Positions 25,132-33,919 of a DNA stretch of 64,000 nucleotides are shown here, piece after piece. The notes under the pieces are model-generated. The model saw only the letters and a program-made list of their open reading frames with translations. It had not been told where the DNA came from and did no database searches. The stretch lies in contig DASREM010000019.1 in the NCBI GenBank assembly GCA_035652095.1, forward strand, positions 40,003 through 104,002, written 5' to 3'. This DNA is from DASREM01 sp035652095 (GTDB lineage: Bacteria > Acidobacteriota > Terriglobia > Terriglobales > Acidobacteriaceae). Within the stretch, counting starts at the first letter, position 1, and each line of letters opens with the position of its first letter. The position numbers and the translations under genes were made by a program.

Positions 25132-27324
25132 CTATCGTGCTCTGGCCAGCACCAGCGTCACATCGTCCGGCTGTTCGTTGGCGCCAATCCAGTCGTCCAC
25201 CGCTGCGGTGATGATCTCGCTCAGGCGATCCAGTGGGAGATCGCGGTTTTCGCGCAGCAAATCGATGAGCCGCGCTTCCCCGAATTCGCCGAAATCGTTC
25301 TCAGGTTCGGTAACGCCATCGCTATAGGCAACGAAGATCTCCCCTTCTTTCAACTGCACCGAACTCTGTTCATAGGACACCCGGTCGAACAGGCCGACGA
25401 CCGTCCCTCCGCAGTCCAGCCTGCGTATGGAACCATCCTGGCTCATCACGATGGGAGGCAGGTGGCCACCGTTGCTGTAGGTGAGCCGGCGCGAGACGCC
25501 ATCGTAGATTCCGAGAAACAAAGTCGCATACTTTTCGGTGGGAGTGCTCTCATACAATTGGTGATTCAACAGCGCCAGCAGCGTGGAGGGAGAATCGTCC
25601 GATCCGGAGAACCTTGACGCCAGCATGAGATGGCTGCTGGAAGACGCGCCCACCACTGCCACCTCGTTCATCACCGAGGTTTCTTCCAGACTGTAAGCGC
25701 GCACGGCGGAGTGAATCGTCGCCATGAGCAGCGCAGCCGAAATTCCTTTGCCGCTAATGTCACCCACCGCCAGCAGCATTTTGTCCGAGTTGATCGTCAG
25801 GAAATCGTAGTAGTCGCCGCTCACCGTGCGCGCAGGACGGCAGAACCCATGCACTTCAAGCGACGCAAGCTGCGTGATCTGTCGGGGAAAAAGCTGTGCC
25901 TGGACTTCCTGCGCGATGACCAGTTCGTTTTCCAGGCGCTGTTTTTCTTTCTGCTCCTCGATCAATTGTTCCAGCGAAGCAGTCATGGAATTGAACGAAT
26001 TCGCCAGGGTGGCCAGCTGATCCGATGAGTTGATAGGTATGCGGTGACGAAAATCTCCGCGGTTGATGTGCTTGGTCGCATCGTACAAATGCGCAACAGC
26101 CTTGGTGATGGTGCGGGTCAGCCGCGTGCCAATGAACAGCGCGGTCAGTTCGATCAAACCGAAGATTCCCGCAACCACCACCAACACAACTTCCACGGTA
26201 GGAGCAAAATCTCCCAGGGAATCGAACAGCCGGTCATACAGTTTCGACATCCGCGTCTGCACGCTGATGCCGACGGGCTGCGAAGTGTCCCCACTCTCCC
26301 AGTTCATGACACCTAAGGTCGTTGGGAACGTGACCTGGCGATCCAGGGAACGTACCTTTGGCGGGACCGAACCCGCGGTGTAAATCGGCACCGGGCCGGC
26401 CCGGCCGGTATCGAGAACGTATTCTCCGTCAGGCTTGCGGATACTGATGGAGCTATGGCCCTCCTTGCTTGGCGCAGCCTTGTCAATCGTGATGTTTATG
26501 TTGTCACGCTGCGAGCGGTCCACTTTACTGAGTCTCAGGCCTGAGTAGAGTGTGACCTCGCCGAGGTTCGCCGCCAGATTTTGCAGGAAGCGCTGGTCCA
26601 AGGGCTCGCTCGATAAGACCACCAGGGTGCCGCCCGCCACTGGAATCTGCTCGACGGCCCGGAGTGACAGCTCGGCATTGTCCCGCGTGATGCCCTGCAG
26701 CGAGTCCTTCAAATACCCGGGCAGGGCTGGCACCTTCAGAGTGCTTCCCGCCGGAGCACTGCTCAAGATCAGCTTCCCGTTCAGCCAGGCGTAAACCTGC
26801 CGGTTTGCCCAGGACTGGTTCGCGCTGCGCAGCCCTTCCAGGGCCGCCGATTCCGAAGACGTGCCACTCTTGAATCTGGCAGCCAACTCGTGACCAATCG
26901 CAGAATTTGCCGCCTGAAGGCTTTCCAATTCGGACTTGATCTCAGAGGTGACAATGAAGGTGGCGAACTGTCCGGCGAACAAATACAACGAACCCAGCGC
27001 CAATGCGATCAGCAGAACGACGGGAGTGACGCCGATGAATACGTAGGTGACGATCAGGCGGTTGCGCAATCGCCAGAGCACTCTTGCCTTGAGCCAGCGG
27101 TAGGCCAGAACACAAAAGAGGAGGATGGTGACAATGCTGAAGAACCTGCCCCAGCCGCCCAGGGTATCGCTTGCCGAAGGCAACCAGATTCGCAGGGTTT
27201 TTTCCAGCAGAAAGGCTCCGAGGTCGAGAACGAGGAAGAAAGCCGCCACCCTCGCCAGCTTGCTCTGGGGCAACAAATGAAGGCGAACCAGCCAGGAACG
27301 GAGCTTGAGATAGAAGCGCTGCAT
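25132..27324 (-). CDS. Membrane HAMP-SpoIIE (PP2C-type) serine phosphatase
   Basis: 730 aa. Three N-terminal transmembrane segments (within about residues 25-120), a long extracytoplasmic sensor region, a further transmembrane helix near 380-400 (EVVLVVVAGIFGLIELTALF), a HAMP domain to about 450, and a coiled coil (KQRLENELVIAQEVQAQLFP). The PP2C/SpoIIE phosphatase domain runs to the end, with metal-binding Asp motifs SGDYYDFL, VGDISGKG, YSDGVTE and QPDDVTLV. Such proteins dephosphorylate anti-anti-sigma factors in partner-switching stress control. No STAS or RsbW-like partner is encoded nearby. Confidence 0.93.
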   Translation of the reverse strand: MQRFYLKLRSWLVRLHLLPQSKLARVAAFFLVLDLGAFLLEKTLRIWLPSASDTLGGWGRFFSIVTILLFCVLAYRWLKARVLWRLRNRLIVTYVFIGVTPVVLLIALALGSLYLFAGQFATFIVTSEIKSELESLQAANSAIGHELAARFKSGTSSESAALEGLRSANQSWANRQVYAWLNGKLILSSAPAGSTLKVPALPGYLKDSLQGITRDNAELSLRAVEQIPVAGGTLVVLSSEPLDQRFLQNLAANLGEVTLYSGLRLSKVDRSQRDNINITIDKAAPSKEGHSSISIRKPDGEYVLDTGRAGPVPIYTAGSVPPKVRSLDRQVTFPTTLGVMNWESGDTSQPVGISVQTRMSKLYDRLFDSLGDFAPTVEVVLVVVAGIFGLIELTALFIGTRLTRTITKAVAHLYDATKHINRGDFRHRIPINSSDQLATLANSFNSMTASLEQLIEEQKEKQRLENELVIAQEVQAQLFPRQITQLASLEVHGFCRPARTVSGDYYDFLTINSDKMLLAVGDISGKGISAALLMATIHSAVRAYSLEETSVMNEVAVVGASSSSHLMLASRFSGSDDSPSTLLALLNHQLYESTPTEKYATLFLGIYDGVSRRLTYSNGGHLPPIVMSQDGSIRRLDCGGTVVGLFDRVSYEQSSVQLKEGEIFVAYSDGVTEPENDFGEFGEARLIDLLRENRDLPLDRLSEIITAAVDDWIGANEQPDDVTLVLARAR

Positions 27325-27387
27325 CGATCTAGAGGATTATAGATCGCACCCCGGCGGCTTGGAGCTTCCCGGAGGATGGCGCCCCCG

Positions 27388-27588
27388 TCAGATCTCCGGG
27401 TAGAAGTCGAAAAAAGCGTCCAAACTGGTCTTCAGCTGCTTCTCGATCTGCTCCCTGCTGCCTTCCAGCACATGCATGGTAACGTGCGCTTCGCGTCCAT
27501 TCTTCAGCTTCAGGGTTGCGTCTCCGACTTCTTCCACCTCGTCGGAGGGCAGAAGTCTCATTCCGTAGACAAGTGTGAGATTGGCCAT
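27388..27588 (-). CDS. Small hypothetical protein
   Basis: 66 aa, no signal or membrane segment. Sequence LRLPSDE-like acidic N-half then a helical segment (LEGSREQIEKQLKTSLDAFF). It lies 64 nt upstream of the phosphatase gene on the same strand and may be co-transcribed with it. No family recognised. The plus-strand frame across it is judged a shadow. Confidence 0.55.
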   Translation of the reverse strand: MANLTLVYGMRLLPSDEVEEVGDATLKLKNGREAHVTMHVLEGSREQIEKQLKTSLDAFFDFYPEI

Positions 27589-27671
27589 GCTTCGATTTTA
27601 ATCCGGTTGCTGGCGTGATACCTGTCGGGCGCAGCAAGGCTCGGCGGAGTGGCACCTGTTAAAATCCCCTC

Positions 27672-28406
27672 GTGCTACGAAACCTTCTTCGCGTGATTGC
27701 GTGCCTCGCAGTTTGTCTGACGGCAGCCGGACAGCAGGAGTCCAAGCCGCAGGTCAAGGTAAACATGCTCAATGTCTGCACTCCGCCCGAGGAAGAGAAG
27801 CAGGAGATTGCCACGGCGCTGGCCAGGATTCCCAGGTCGCCCTCGTTCGGCGCGGATTTTGAGATTGCCCGCGGACGAACTACGTTGGAACAGAGTCCGG
27901 AATTTCTCCAGGCTGCCCCGGGAGCGCAAATGGCCTCGAGCGGCGAGTCTGCCACGTGGGTCAGAATGCGACGGGAGTTCACGGCCCAGTCGATGTTCTC
28001 CACGGTGCAATACTCGTTCTCGACCGACCCCAGGATGATGATTGAAACGCTGGTTTTCCGCGTGCGCGATCCCAAGGACGTTATGCAGATTTCTCTCGAA
28101 GACAGTGTCTCCGCGGTGACCTCGGCGGCGGCGATGCTGGGCAGCGACACGCCCGCCAGCCGCATCAAGCTGGAACGCTTCGGCAAGTCTTCAGTAGTTC
28201 TGGCACGTTGCCAGGCATCGGCTGCGGGCCCGGCCCCGGATCAAAGCGCGTACGAAAGCCTGTTCCAGGCCGCGTCTTCGATCGTAAGCGACTATCGCCG
28301 GCTGCTGCACGCACAACGTACCATTCCGGAGGAACTGGCGCGAGTTGGCGGCGCAGGACGCGCGCCAGCAAAGGGAACCGCCAAGTCTGTGATAAAGCCC
28401 AAGTGA
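27672..28406 (+). CDS. Exported hypothetical protein
   Basis: 244 aa from a GTG. Signal peptide MLRNLLRVIACLAVCLTAAG. Mixed alpha/beta body with one conserved-looking Cys near the processed N-terminus (LNVCTPPEEE) and a Pro/Lys-rich C-terminal tail (APAKGTAKSVIKPK). No recognised family. It lies 62 nt upstream of the thioredoxin reductase gene. Confidence 0.75.
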   Translation: MLRNLLRVIACLAVCLTAAGQQESKPQVKVNMLNVCTPPEEEKQEIATALARIPRSPSFGADFEIARGRTTLEQSPEFLQAAPGAQMASSGESATWVRMRREFTAQSMFSTVQYSFSTDPRMMIETLVFRVRDPKDVMQISLEDSVSAVTSAAAMLGSDTPASRIKLERFGKSSVVLARCQASAAGPAPDQSAYESLFQAASSIVSDYRRLLHAQRTIPEELARVGGAGRAPAKGTAKSVIKPK

Positions 28407-28468
28407 TGCGCCAAAACAGGTGTCTGCAACCAAATCCAAGACTCGCAATCTAAACTAAGTTCCAAACC

Positions 28469-29401
28469 ATGGAAAACGTACGAAATGTAGTGGTAATGGG
28501 ATCGGGCTGCTCCGGCCACACCGCAGCCCTTTATACCGCGCGGGCGAATTTGAAACCGCTCGTGATCGAAGGACACGAACCGGGAGGCCAACTCTCCCTC
28601 ACCACATTGGTCGAGAATTTTCCCGGATTTCCCGAGGGCATCCAGGGTCCCGAGCTGATCGAGAACATGCGCAAGCAGGCTTCTCGTTTCGGCGCCGAAT
28701 ATCAGCTTGGGCACGTGACCAAGGTTGATCTCAGCCGGCGCCCGTTCACGTTGCAGGTCGGCAAAGAAACCATCCAGACCCGAACCCTAATCATCGCCAG
28801 CGGCGCATCCGCGCGCTGGTTGGGTCTACCTCATGAACAGGCGCTGATTGGACACGGAGTCTCCTCCTGCGCCACCTGCGATGGATTTTTCTTCTCCGGC
28901 AAGGAAATCAGCGTAATTGGGGGCGGCGATTCGGCCATGGAAGAGGCGATTTTCCTGACCCGCTTTGCCAGCAAGGTTACTGTGATTCACCGCCGCGACC
29001 AATTCCGGGCATCGAAAATCATGCTTGATCGTGCGCAGCAGAACCCAAAAATACAATTCCTGACCAATACCGTGGTCGAGGATGTCTACGACATTCACAA
29101 GAAGGAAGTCACCGGGCTCAAGCTGCGCGATGTGACGAGCGGCCAAAGCTGGGATTTTCCGACCAGCGCGCTTTTTCTCGGGATTGGCCACATCCCGAAC
29201 GCCAAGATGTTCGAAGGCCAGCTCGAAACTGACCAGGACGGATATCTGAAGACCACCGACTACGTCTTCACGCGTGTGCCGGGAGTATTCGCTTCGGGTG
29301 ATGTACAGGATCGCCGATACCGCCAGGCGATCACCGCGGCCGGTTCCGGTTGCATGGCTGCGCTCGAGGCGGAAAAATTCCTGGAAGAAGAGGGTCGCTA
29401 A
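28469..29401 (+). CDS. trxB: Thioredoxin reductase
   Basis: 310 aa, usual length. FAD Rossmann motif VVVMGSGCSGHTAALYTAR (Pro-Ala-Gly-Tyr of most TrxB proteins is Cys-Ser-Gly-His here, with GxGxxG kept). Redox-active CATCDGFFFSG. NADPH motif VIGGGDSAMEEAIFL, HRRDQFRAS, and C-terminal FAD motif VFASGDVQDRRYRQAITAAG. Reduces thioredoxin with NADPH in the cytoplasm. It converges with the CDF gene, and the stop regions overlap by 4 nt. Confidence 0.96.
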   Translation: MENVRNVVVMGSGCSGHTAALYTARANLKPLVIEGHEPGGQLSLTTLVENFPGFPEGIQGPELIENMRKQASRFGAEYQLGHVTKVDLSRRPFTLQVGKETIQTRTLIIASGASARWLGLPHEQALIGHGVSSCATCDGFFFSGKEISVIGGGDSAMEEAIFLTRFASKVTVIHRRDQFRASKIMLDRAQQNPKIQFLTNTVVEDVYDIHKKEVTGLKLRDVTSGQSWDFPTSALFLGIGHIPNAKMFEGQLETDQDGYLKTTDYVFTRVPGVFASGDVQDRRYRQAITAAGSGCMAALEAEKFLEEEGR

Positions 29402-30354
29402 GCCGCGTGCTCGCGGCCCTCGCCGCGGGTCCTTAGCGATTCGGCCTCTATGAAGATTCGTTTCACAGTCGGCTCTTCTTGTTGAATCTGCCGCTCCAGG
29501 CGGTCAATGGCGGTTTCGAGATCCTGGACCGCGTATTCCCCGCGAAATTTGATCGCCGCGGCAACCAGCACCTGGTCTGGGGAAAGCTGCATGGTCAGAA
29601 TGTCGCCGACTTGCTCCACCATGGGATGCAATTGAAGGATGCGCCGTATTTTGTCGATCTTCCCGGGGCTGGCGCTTTCGCCCACCAACAGTGCGCCGCT
29701 TTCTCTCGCCAGAAACAGTCCCAAGCCTCCCACCAGTACGCCAATCAGCATGGAAGAGGCCGCGTCGAAGTAGGGATTGTGCAGCCAGTGGGCCAGCAGG
29801 ATTCCGAGGAATGCGATAACGCTGCCCAGCATTCCCGCCGCGTCTTCTAGGAAGACTGTGAAGACGGTGGGATCTTTACTGCGGCGGATCAAATTCCATA
29901 TTGATTCGTTTGGCTTGCGCCGGGCAAACAACTCTCGACTCGACACCCTCCACGAGTAGAAGTCCAGGACGAAGGCGATTGCCAGGACCACGTAATTCCA
30001 GACCGTGTCGTTCAGTCGCTCTGGCTTCAGAACTCGCGACAGCCCCTGGTAAAAGCCTAAGGTTCCGCCAACGCCGAAGATAAAGACGGCAACGATGAGC
30101 GACCAGAAATACAAGACCTTGCCGTGCCCGAACGGATGCAGCGAGTCAGGCGCGCGCTCACTGCGCTTGATCCCTACCCAGAGCAGAATTTCATTACCAG
30201 TATCCGCGGTCGAATGGAACGCTTCCGCAAGCATCGCGGAACTCCCGCTGGCAAATGCCGCGATGAACTTGCAGACCGCGATCACAAGGTTCGCGAATAC
30301 CGCAACTAAAACGACCCTCCTTGAGGAGTTCGAGGACACGGCATTCGGACGCAA
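29398..30354 (-). CDS. Cation diffusion facilitator (CDF) transporter
   Basis: 318 aa with six transmembrane segments. TM2 metal-site signature LAEAFHSTADTGNE (HxxxD), TM5-type FLEDAAGMLGSVIAF (ExxDD-like pattern), and a C-terminal cytoplasmic domain with alternating acidic and hydrophobic residues. The GKVLYFWSL loop and HPFGHGK motif resemble ZnT9-like CDFs. Exports divalent cations such as Zn2+ in exchange for H+; metal specificity cannot be fixed from sequence. Confidence 0.93.
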   Translation of the reverse strand: MRPNAVSSNSSRRVVLVAVFANLVIAVCKFIAAFASGSSAMLAEAFHSTADTGNEILLWVGIKRSERAPDSLHPFGHGKVLYFWSLIVAVFIFGVGGTLGFYQGLSRVLKPERLNDTVWNYVVLAIAFVLDFYSWRVSSRELFARRKPNESIWNLIRRSKDPTVFTVFLEDAAGMLGSVIAFLGILLAHWLHNPYFDAASSMLIGVLVGGLGLFLARESGALLVGESASPGKIDKIRRILQLHPMVEQVGDILTMQLSPDQVLVAAAIKFRGEYAVQDLETAIDRLERQIQQEEPTVKRIFIEAESLRTRGEGREHAA

Positions 30355-30463
30355 GGCGCCAAGATGAGGATGCCTGTGGCGGCCAAGGTCGGTTTATGGG
30401 TCAATTTTTGCATCCCGGGCACGACGGTGAGCGTCGAAAGCGATGGATCGCTGGAGAACTGCC

Positions 30464-31528
30464 ATGCAATACGCACGATTGGGCAACACTGGGCTCGTCG
30501 TTTCCCGCCTGGCGCTGGGCGTCATGACTTTCGGCTCGGCAACCGATTCCGACATTGCAGGCGTCTGGAAAACGGGTCAGAGCGAAGCCGACCGCATCGT
30601 GCTGCGCTCGTTGGATGCCGGCATCAATTTCTTCGATACCGCGGATATGTATGCCGGGGGGCAGTCGGAGGAGATGCTGGCCAAGGCCCTCGGACCGCGG
30701 CGCAAGGACGTCATCATCTCCACTAAGGTTGGCTTTCGATCCAGCCCCGCCCTCACCCACGCCGGAGCTTCGCTTGGACACATTCTTTCCGCGGCCGAAG
30801 CCAGCTTGCGCCGTCTACGCACCGACTACATTGACCTGCTTTCGATCCACAAGTGGGATCCCTATACCCCGTTCGAAGAAACCGCTCGAGCCTTGGAAAA
30901 TCTTGTGCAGAGAGGACTGGTTCGATATATCGGCTATTCGAATCTGAGCGCGTGGCAGGCCTCAAAGGTTGTTGGCATCCAGAAACAACAAGGCTACGCG
31001 CCCTTCTGCGCCGCGCAGATGTATTACTCGCTGGTGGGACGCGACATCGAACACGAGATCGTCCCGTTCTGTACCGATGCCGGCATTGGTATCGTGGTAT
31101 GGAGTCCGCTTGCCGGAGGCTTTCTGAGTGGCCGCTACACCCGCCTGGATCCCACTGGCGGAAAGGGAAGACTTGCTACGTTCGAGTTCATCCCCATCGA
31201 TCGCGAACGGGGATATGACCTGATCGATCGCATGAAGCTGGTGGCTGCTCGGCATGGAGTTACGGTGGCGCAAGTGGCGCTTGCATGGCTGCTCGACAAG
31301 AATTATGTCACCAGCATTCTGCTCGGCGCGAGCAAGATGCCGCAGTTGGAAGACAATCTTGGTGCGCTGAATGTGAAACTCCTTCCGGAGGACATTGCGG
31401 ACCTCGATTCACTTACTCGTCCGGCCACGCTATACCCGAACTGGTTCCAGGCGGCTACGCTCGACACCGCGACTCGCGATGCCCTAACCATGGGAACGCA
31501 AAACGAAATTCCGGTTGCTCAACGCTGA
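30464..31528 (+). CDS. Aldo/keto reductase
   Basis: 354 aa. The ATG at 30464 was chosen over 30443 because GGAG lies 7 nt upstream and the protein then begins MQYARLGNTGLVVSRLALG, the typical AKR start. Catalytic tetrad: Asp and Tyr in FFDTADMYAGG, Lys in IISTKVGF, His in LLSIHKWD. NADPH-binding C-terminal region ILLGASKMPQLEDNLGAL. Similar to YajO/IolS-like general AKRs. The UBP-finger gene follows after 15 nt. Confidence 0.94.
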   Translation: MQYARLGNTGLVVSRLALGVMTFGSATDSDIAGVWKTGQSEADRIVLRSLDAGINFFDTADMYAGGQSEEMLAKALGPRRKDVIISTKVGFRSSPALTHAGASLGHILSAAEASLRRLRTDYIDLLSIHKWDPYTPFEETARALENLVQRGLVRYIGYSNLSAWQASKVVGIQKQQGYAPFCAAQMYYSLVGRDIEHEIVPFCTDAGIGIVVWSPLAGGFLSGRYTRLDPTGGKGRLATFEFIPIDRERGYDLIDRMKLVAARHGVTVAQVALAWLLDKNYVTSILLGASKMPQLEDNLGALNVKLLPEDIADLDSLTRPATLYPNWFQAATLDTATRDALTMGTQNEIPVAQR

Positions 31529-31543
31529 AACTTGGAGGCATCA

Positions 31544-31807
31544 ATGGCTCAAGGCGCCTGCACACACATGAAGGAAATCCGTTCCGTGACTCCGAGCGGG
31601 AAGGGCTGCAAGGAATGTCTGGAGATGGGAGACCGCTGGGTTCATCTGCGCGAGTGCCTGAGTTGCGGCCACGTAGGCTGCTGCGACTCCTCAAAAAATA
31701 AGCACGCTACCAGGCACTTCCAACAGACCAAACATCCGATCATGAGGTCGTTCGAGCCGGGGGAGAACTGGCGCTGGTGCTACGTGGATGAAATGTTTCT
31801 GCCGTAG
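31544..31807 (+). CDS. UBP-type zinc finger protein
   Basis: 87 aa from the ATG at 31544 (GGAGG 5 nt upstream). The ZnF-UBP pattern is complete: CTH at the N-terminus, KGCKECLEMGDRWVHLREC, SCGHVGCCDSS, then His-rich NKHATRHFQQTKHP and a terminal WRWCYVDE. In eukaryotes the fold binds ubiquitin C-termini; bacterial stand-alone forms have no assigned role. Probably co-transcribed with the aldo/keto reductase. Confidence 0.9.
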   Translation: MAQGACTHMKEIRSVTPSGKGCKECLEMGDRWVHLRECLSCGHVGCCDSSKNKHATRHFQQTKHPIMRSFEPGENWRWCYVDEMFLP

Positions 31808-31825
31808 GAGATGAGGTAATTGACC

Positions 31826-31879
31826 GGGAGGTCTGATTTCACTCTGCCGTGTGACTGCGGTCACGGCTTAGAACCTCCC
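31826..31879. promoter_or_regulatory. Nested inverted repeat with Crp/Fnr-type palindrome upstream of proline dehydrogenase
   Basis: Outer arms GGGAGGT (31826-31832) and ACCTCCC (31873-31879) enclose TGTGACTGCGGTCACG (31850-31865), which matches TGTGA-N6-TCACA with one mismatch. The palindrome ends 88 nt before the GTG at 31953, almost the same distance as at the dioxygenase gene. A -10-like TACAAA lies at 31889-31894. The nested stem could also act as a terminator for the UBP-finger gene. Confidence 0.5.
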
Positions 31880-31952
31880 TGGTTGTGATACAAATTTCTG
31901 TTACCTTCATGGACTTGCGACGCACTTATAGACAGATCCATCCGGGGCGCCC

Positions 31953-32879
31953 GTGCTGAGAGCGCTCTTTATTTCCCTATCCGAAAGCCGCTCGTTGCGA
32001 GGCATAGCTGAAAGGTCGGCAATCGGACAGCGCTTCTCCGGCCGCTTTGTGGCCGGAACTCAGGTCGAAGATGTGCTGCGCGCTACCCAGGCAGTCAATC
32101 AGGCGGGACTCACGGTTTCGATCGATAACCTCGGCGAGAATGTGACTAATGCCGAGGAAGCGCGGGCCAGCGCGCAACTCTACCACCAGCTACTCGACGA
32201 AATCGCAGCCAGAAAACTCAGTGCCAATATCAGCCTGAAATTGACCCACATGGGGCTGGATGTGGACGAGAAGTTGGCTACCGATCAGGTCACTTGCCTG
32301 GTCCGGAAAGCCGCCGGGATGACTCCACCCAATTTCGTGCGCGTGGACATGGAAGGCTCGCCCTACACCCAACGCACCCTCGACTTCGTGCATGAATTAC
32401 ACCGCATGCCGGGCCATCACGGTTGTGTCGGAGCGGTCATTCAGTCCTACATGCGGCGCTCGGAAAGCGACATCAGTAAACTCCTGTCGGAAGGCATCCG
32501 CATACGACTTTGCAAAGGAGCTTACAAAGAGCCGCCTGAGATCGCATTCCAGAAGAAGAACGAGGTGGACGAGAACTACCTCAAGCTGGCAAAGATCCTG
32601 CTGAAAAGCGACGCTTACCACGGCCTGGCAACGCACGATGAGCGGATTATCCGCGAGGTCCAGGCCTTTGCCACACGGGAAAATATTCCGCGTGATCACT
32701 TTGAATTCCAGATGCTCTACGGCATTCGCCGCGACCTGCAGCAACAATTGGTCCGCGAGGGCTGGAAATGCCGCGTTTATATTCCGTTCGGAACCGAGTG
32801 GTATCCGTACCTCATGAGGCGGTTAGCCGAGCGGCCCGCTAACGTTCTGTTTATCGCGAAGAACCTGTTTCGAAAGTAA
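31953..32879 (+). CDS. Proline dehydrogenase (monofunctional)
   Basis: 308 aa from a GTG. FAD-dependent TIM barrel of the PRODH family: SIDNLGENV, ANISLKLTHMGLDV, FVRVDMEGSPYT, RLCKGAYKEP and a C-terminal YLMRRLAERPAN (substrate-binding RR). Oxidises L-proline to pyrroline-5-carboxylate and passes electrons to the quinone pool. It is a stand-alone PutB-type enzyme; no P5C dehydrogenase is adjacent. A Crp-type palindrome upstream suggests metabolic regulation. Confidence 0.95.
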   Translation: MLRALFISLSESRSLRGIAERSAIGQRFSGRFVAGTQVEDVLRATQAVNQAGLTVSIDNLGENVTNAEEARASAQLYHQLLDEIAARKLSANISLKLTHMGLDVDEKLATDQVTCLVRKAAGMTPPNFVRVDMEGSPYTQRTLDFVHELHRMPGHHGCVGAVIQSYMRRSESDISKLLSEGIRIRLCKGAYKEPPEIAFQKKNEVDENYLKLAKILLKSDAYHGLATHDERIIREVQAFATRENIPRDHFEFQMLYGIRRDLQQQLVREGWKCRVYIPFGTEWYPYLMRRLAERPANVLFIAKNLFRK

Positions 32880-32935
32880 TCTTCTGCCGGCGCACAACTC
32901 ACACCTGCAGCTCCTGTTTCTGCTAGCATCGTGGC

Positions 32936-33790
32936 ATGGGCGAGAACAACAATCTCGCAGTTGTGGATGCCTTTGCCGCCCTGGCCGGGCCTGCCGTCGA
33001 AGACGAGAACATCGACCTGGCGCGCGCCGCCCTTACCATCGCTCGCACCGAGAATCCTGACCTCGATATCTCGTATTACGTCGAACAAATTCAGGGTTTC
33101 GCCAAGCGCGCGTCTCGCCTGATTTCGGAGCCGGGAGACGTTTCCGAGACGATTGCAGCTCTCAATCAGGCCGTGTTCCAGGAGGCGGGGCTGCGCGGAA
33201 ATCGCGAGCAGTATTACGATCCCCGCAATTCCTATCTAAACGATGTTCTGGATCGTGGACTGGGGATTCCCATCACCCTGGCGCTCATTTACATGGAGGT
33301 CGGGCGCCGGTTGGGATTTCCGCTGTTCGGTGTCGGCATGCCGGGTCATTTTCTGCTGAAACACTACGACATCGATGGACGAGAGACGCTGATTGACTGT
33401 TTCAACGGGGGCGACATCCTGAGTCAACAGGACTGCCAGCGCCGCCTCGACGAAATCTACTCCGGGCAAATGACCCTGCGGCCCGAGTTTCTGTTTGCGG
33501 TCAGCCGGCGTCAGATGCTGACTCGTATCCTCAACAATCTGAAGTCCATCTATTTGTCGGCGCGAAATTTTCGCAAAGCCTTGCCCATCGCTGACCTGGT
33601 CCTGGTGCTCTATCCGCGCTCTCCGGAAGACGTGAAGCAGCGGGCTTTGATGCGCTACAGCTTGGGTCAAACCCGGGCTGCCGCCGAGGATCTGGAGGAG
33701 TACTTGAAAATGTCCCCGGATGCCTCCGATGCCGACGAAATCCGCCAAACGGCGCTATCCATCCGCCGCATGCTGGCTCTCCGAAACTGA
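32936..33790 (+). CDS. SirB1-family transglutaminase-like/TPR protein
   Basis: 284 aa. SirB1 N-domain with YYDPRNSYLNDVLDRGLGIP, ITLALIYMEVGRRLGFPL and GMPGHFLLKH, followed by a TPR-like C-domain (NFRKALPIADLVLVLYPRSP). Found in most Proteobacteria and Acidobacteria near prfA/hemK in some genomes, but biochemical role is not established. The Cys of true transglutaminases is not evident. It lies 56 nt after proline dehydrogenase. Confidence 0.9.
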   Translation: MGENNNLAVVDAFAALAGPAVEDENIDLARAALTIARTENPDLDISYYVEQIQGFAKRASRLISEPGDVSETIAALNQAVFQEAGLRGNREQYYDPRNSYLNDVLDRGLGIPITLALIYMEVGRRLGFPLFGVGMPGHFLLKHYDIDGRETLIDCFNGGDILSQQDCQRRLDEIYSGQMTLRPEFLFAVSRRQMLTRILNNLKSIYLSARNFRKALPIADLVLVLYPRSPEDVKQRALMRYSLGQTRAAAEDLEEYLKMSPDASDADEIRQTALSIRRMLALRN

Positions 33791-33919
33791 CGCCCGACAC
33801 CGCAAAAGTTTGCGGTGAAACCCCTCCGTCCCACCAAAATCGTTGTTCAGCGGGCACTCTGGCCAACAGCTCAGGCCACCGGGTCATCTGAGGAACACTG
33901 GTTTTTATGCGGGTTTCCT

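Noticed and set aside
28469..29401. TrxB with an altered FAD motif (GSGCSGH) as a new enzyme class
   Set aside because: GxGxxG, the CATCDG active site and the NADPH motif are intact, so an ordinary thioredoxin reductase is more likely.
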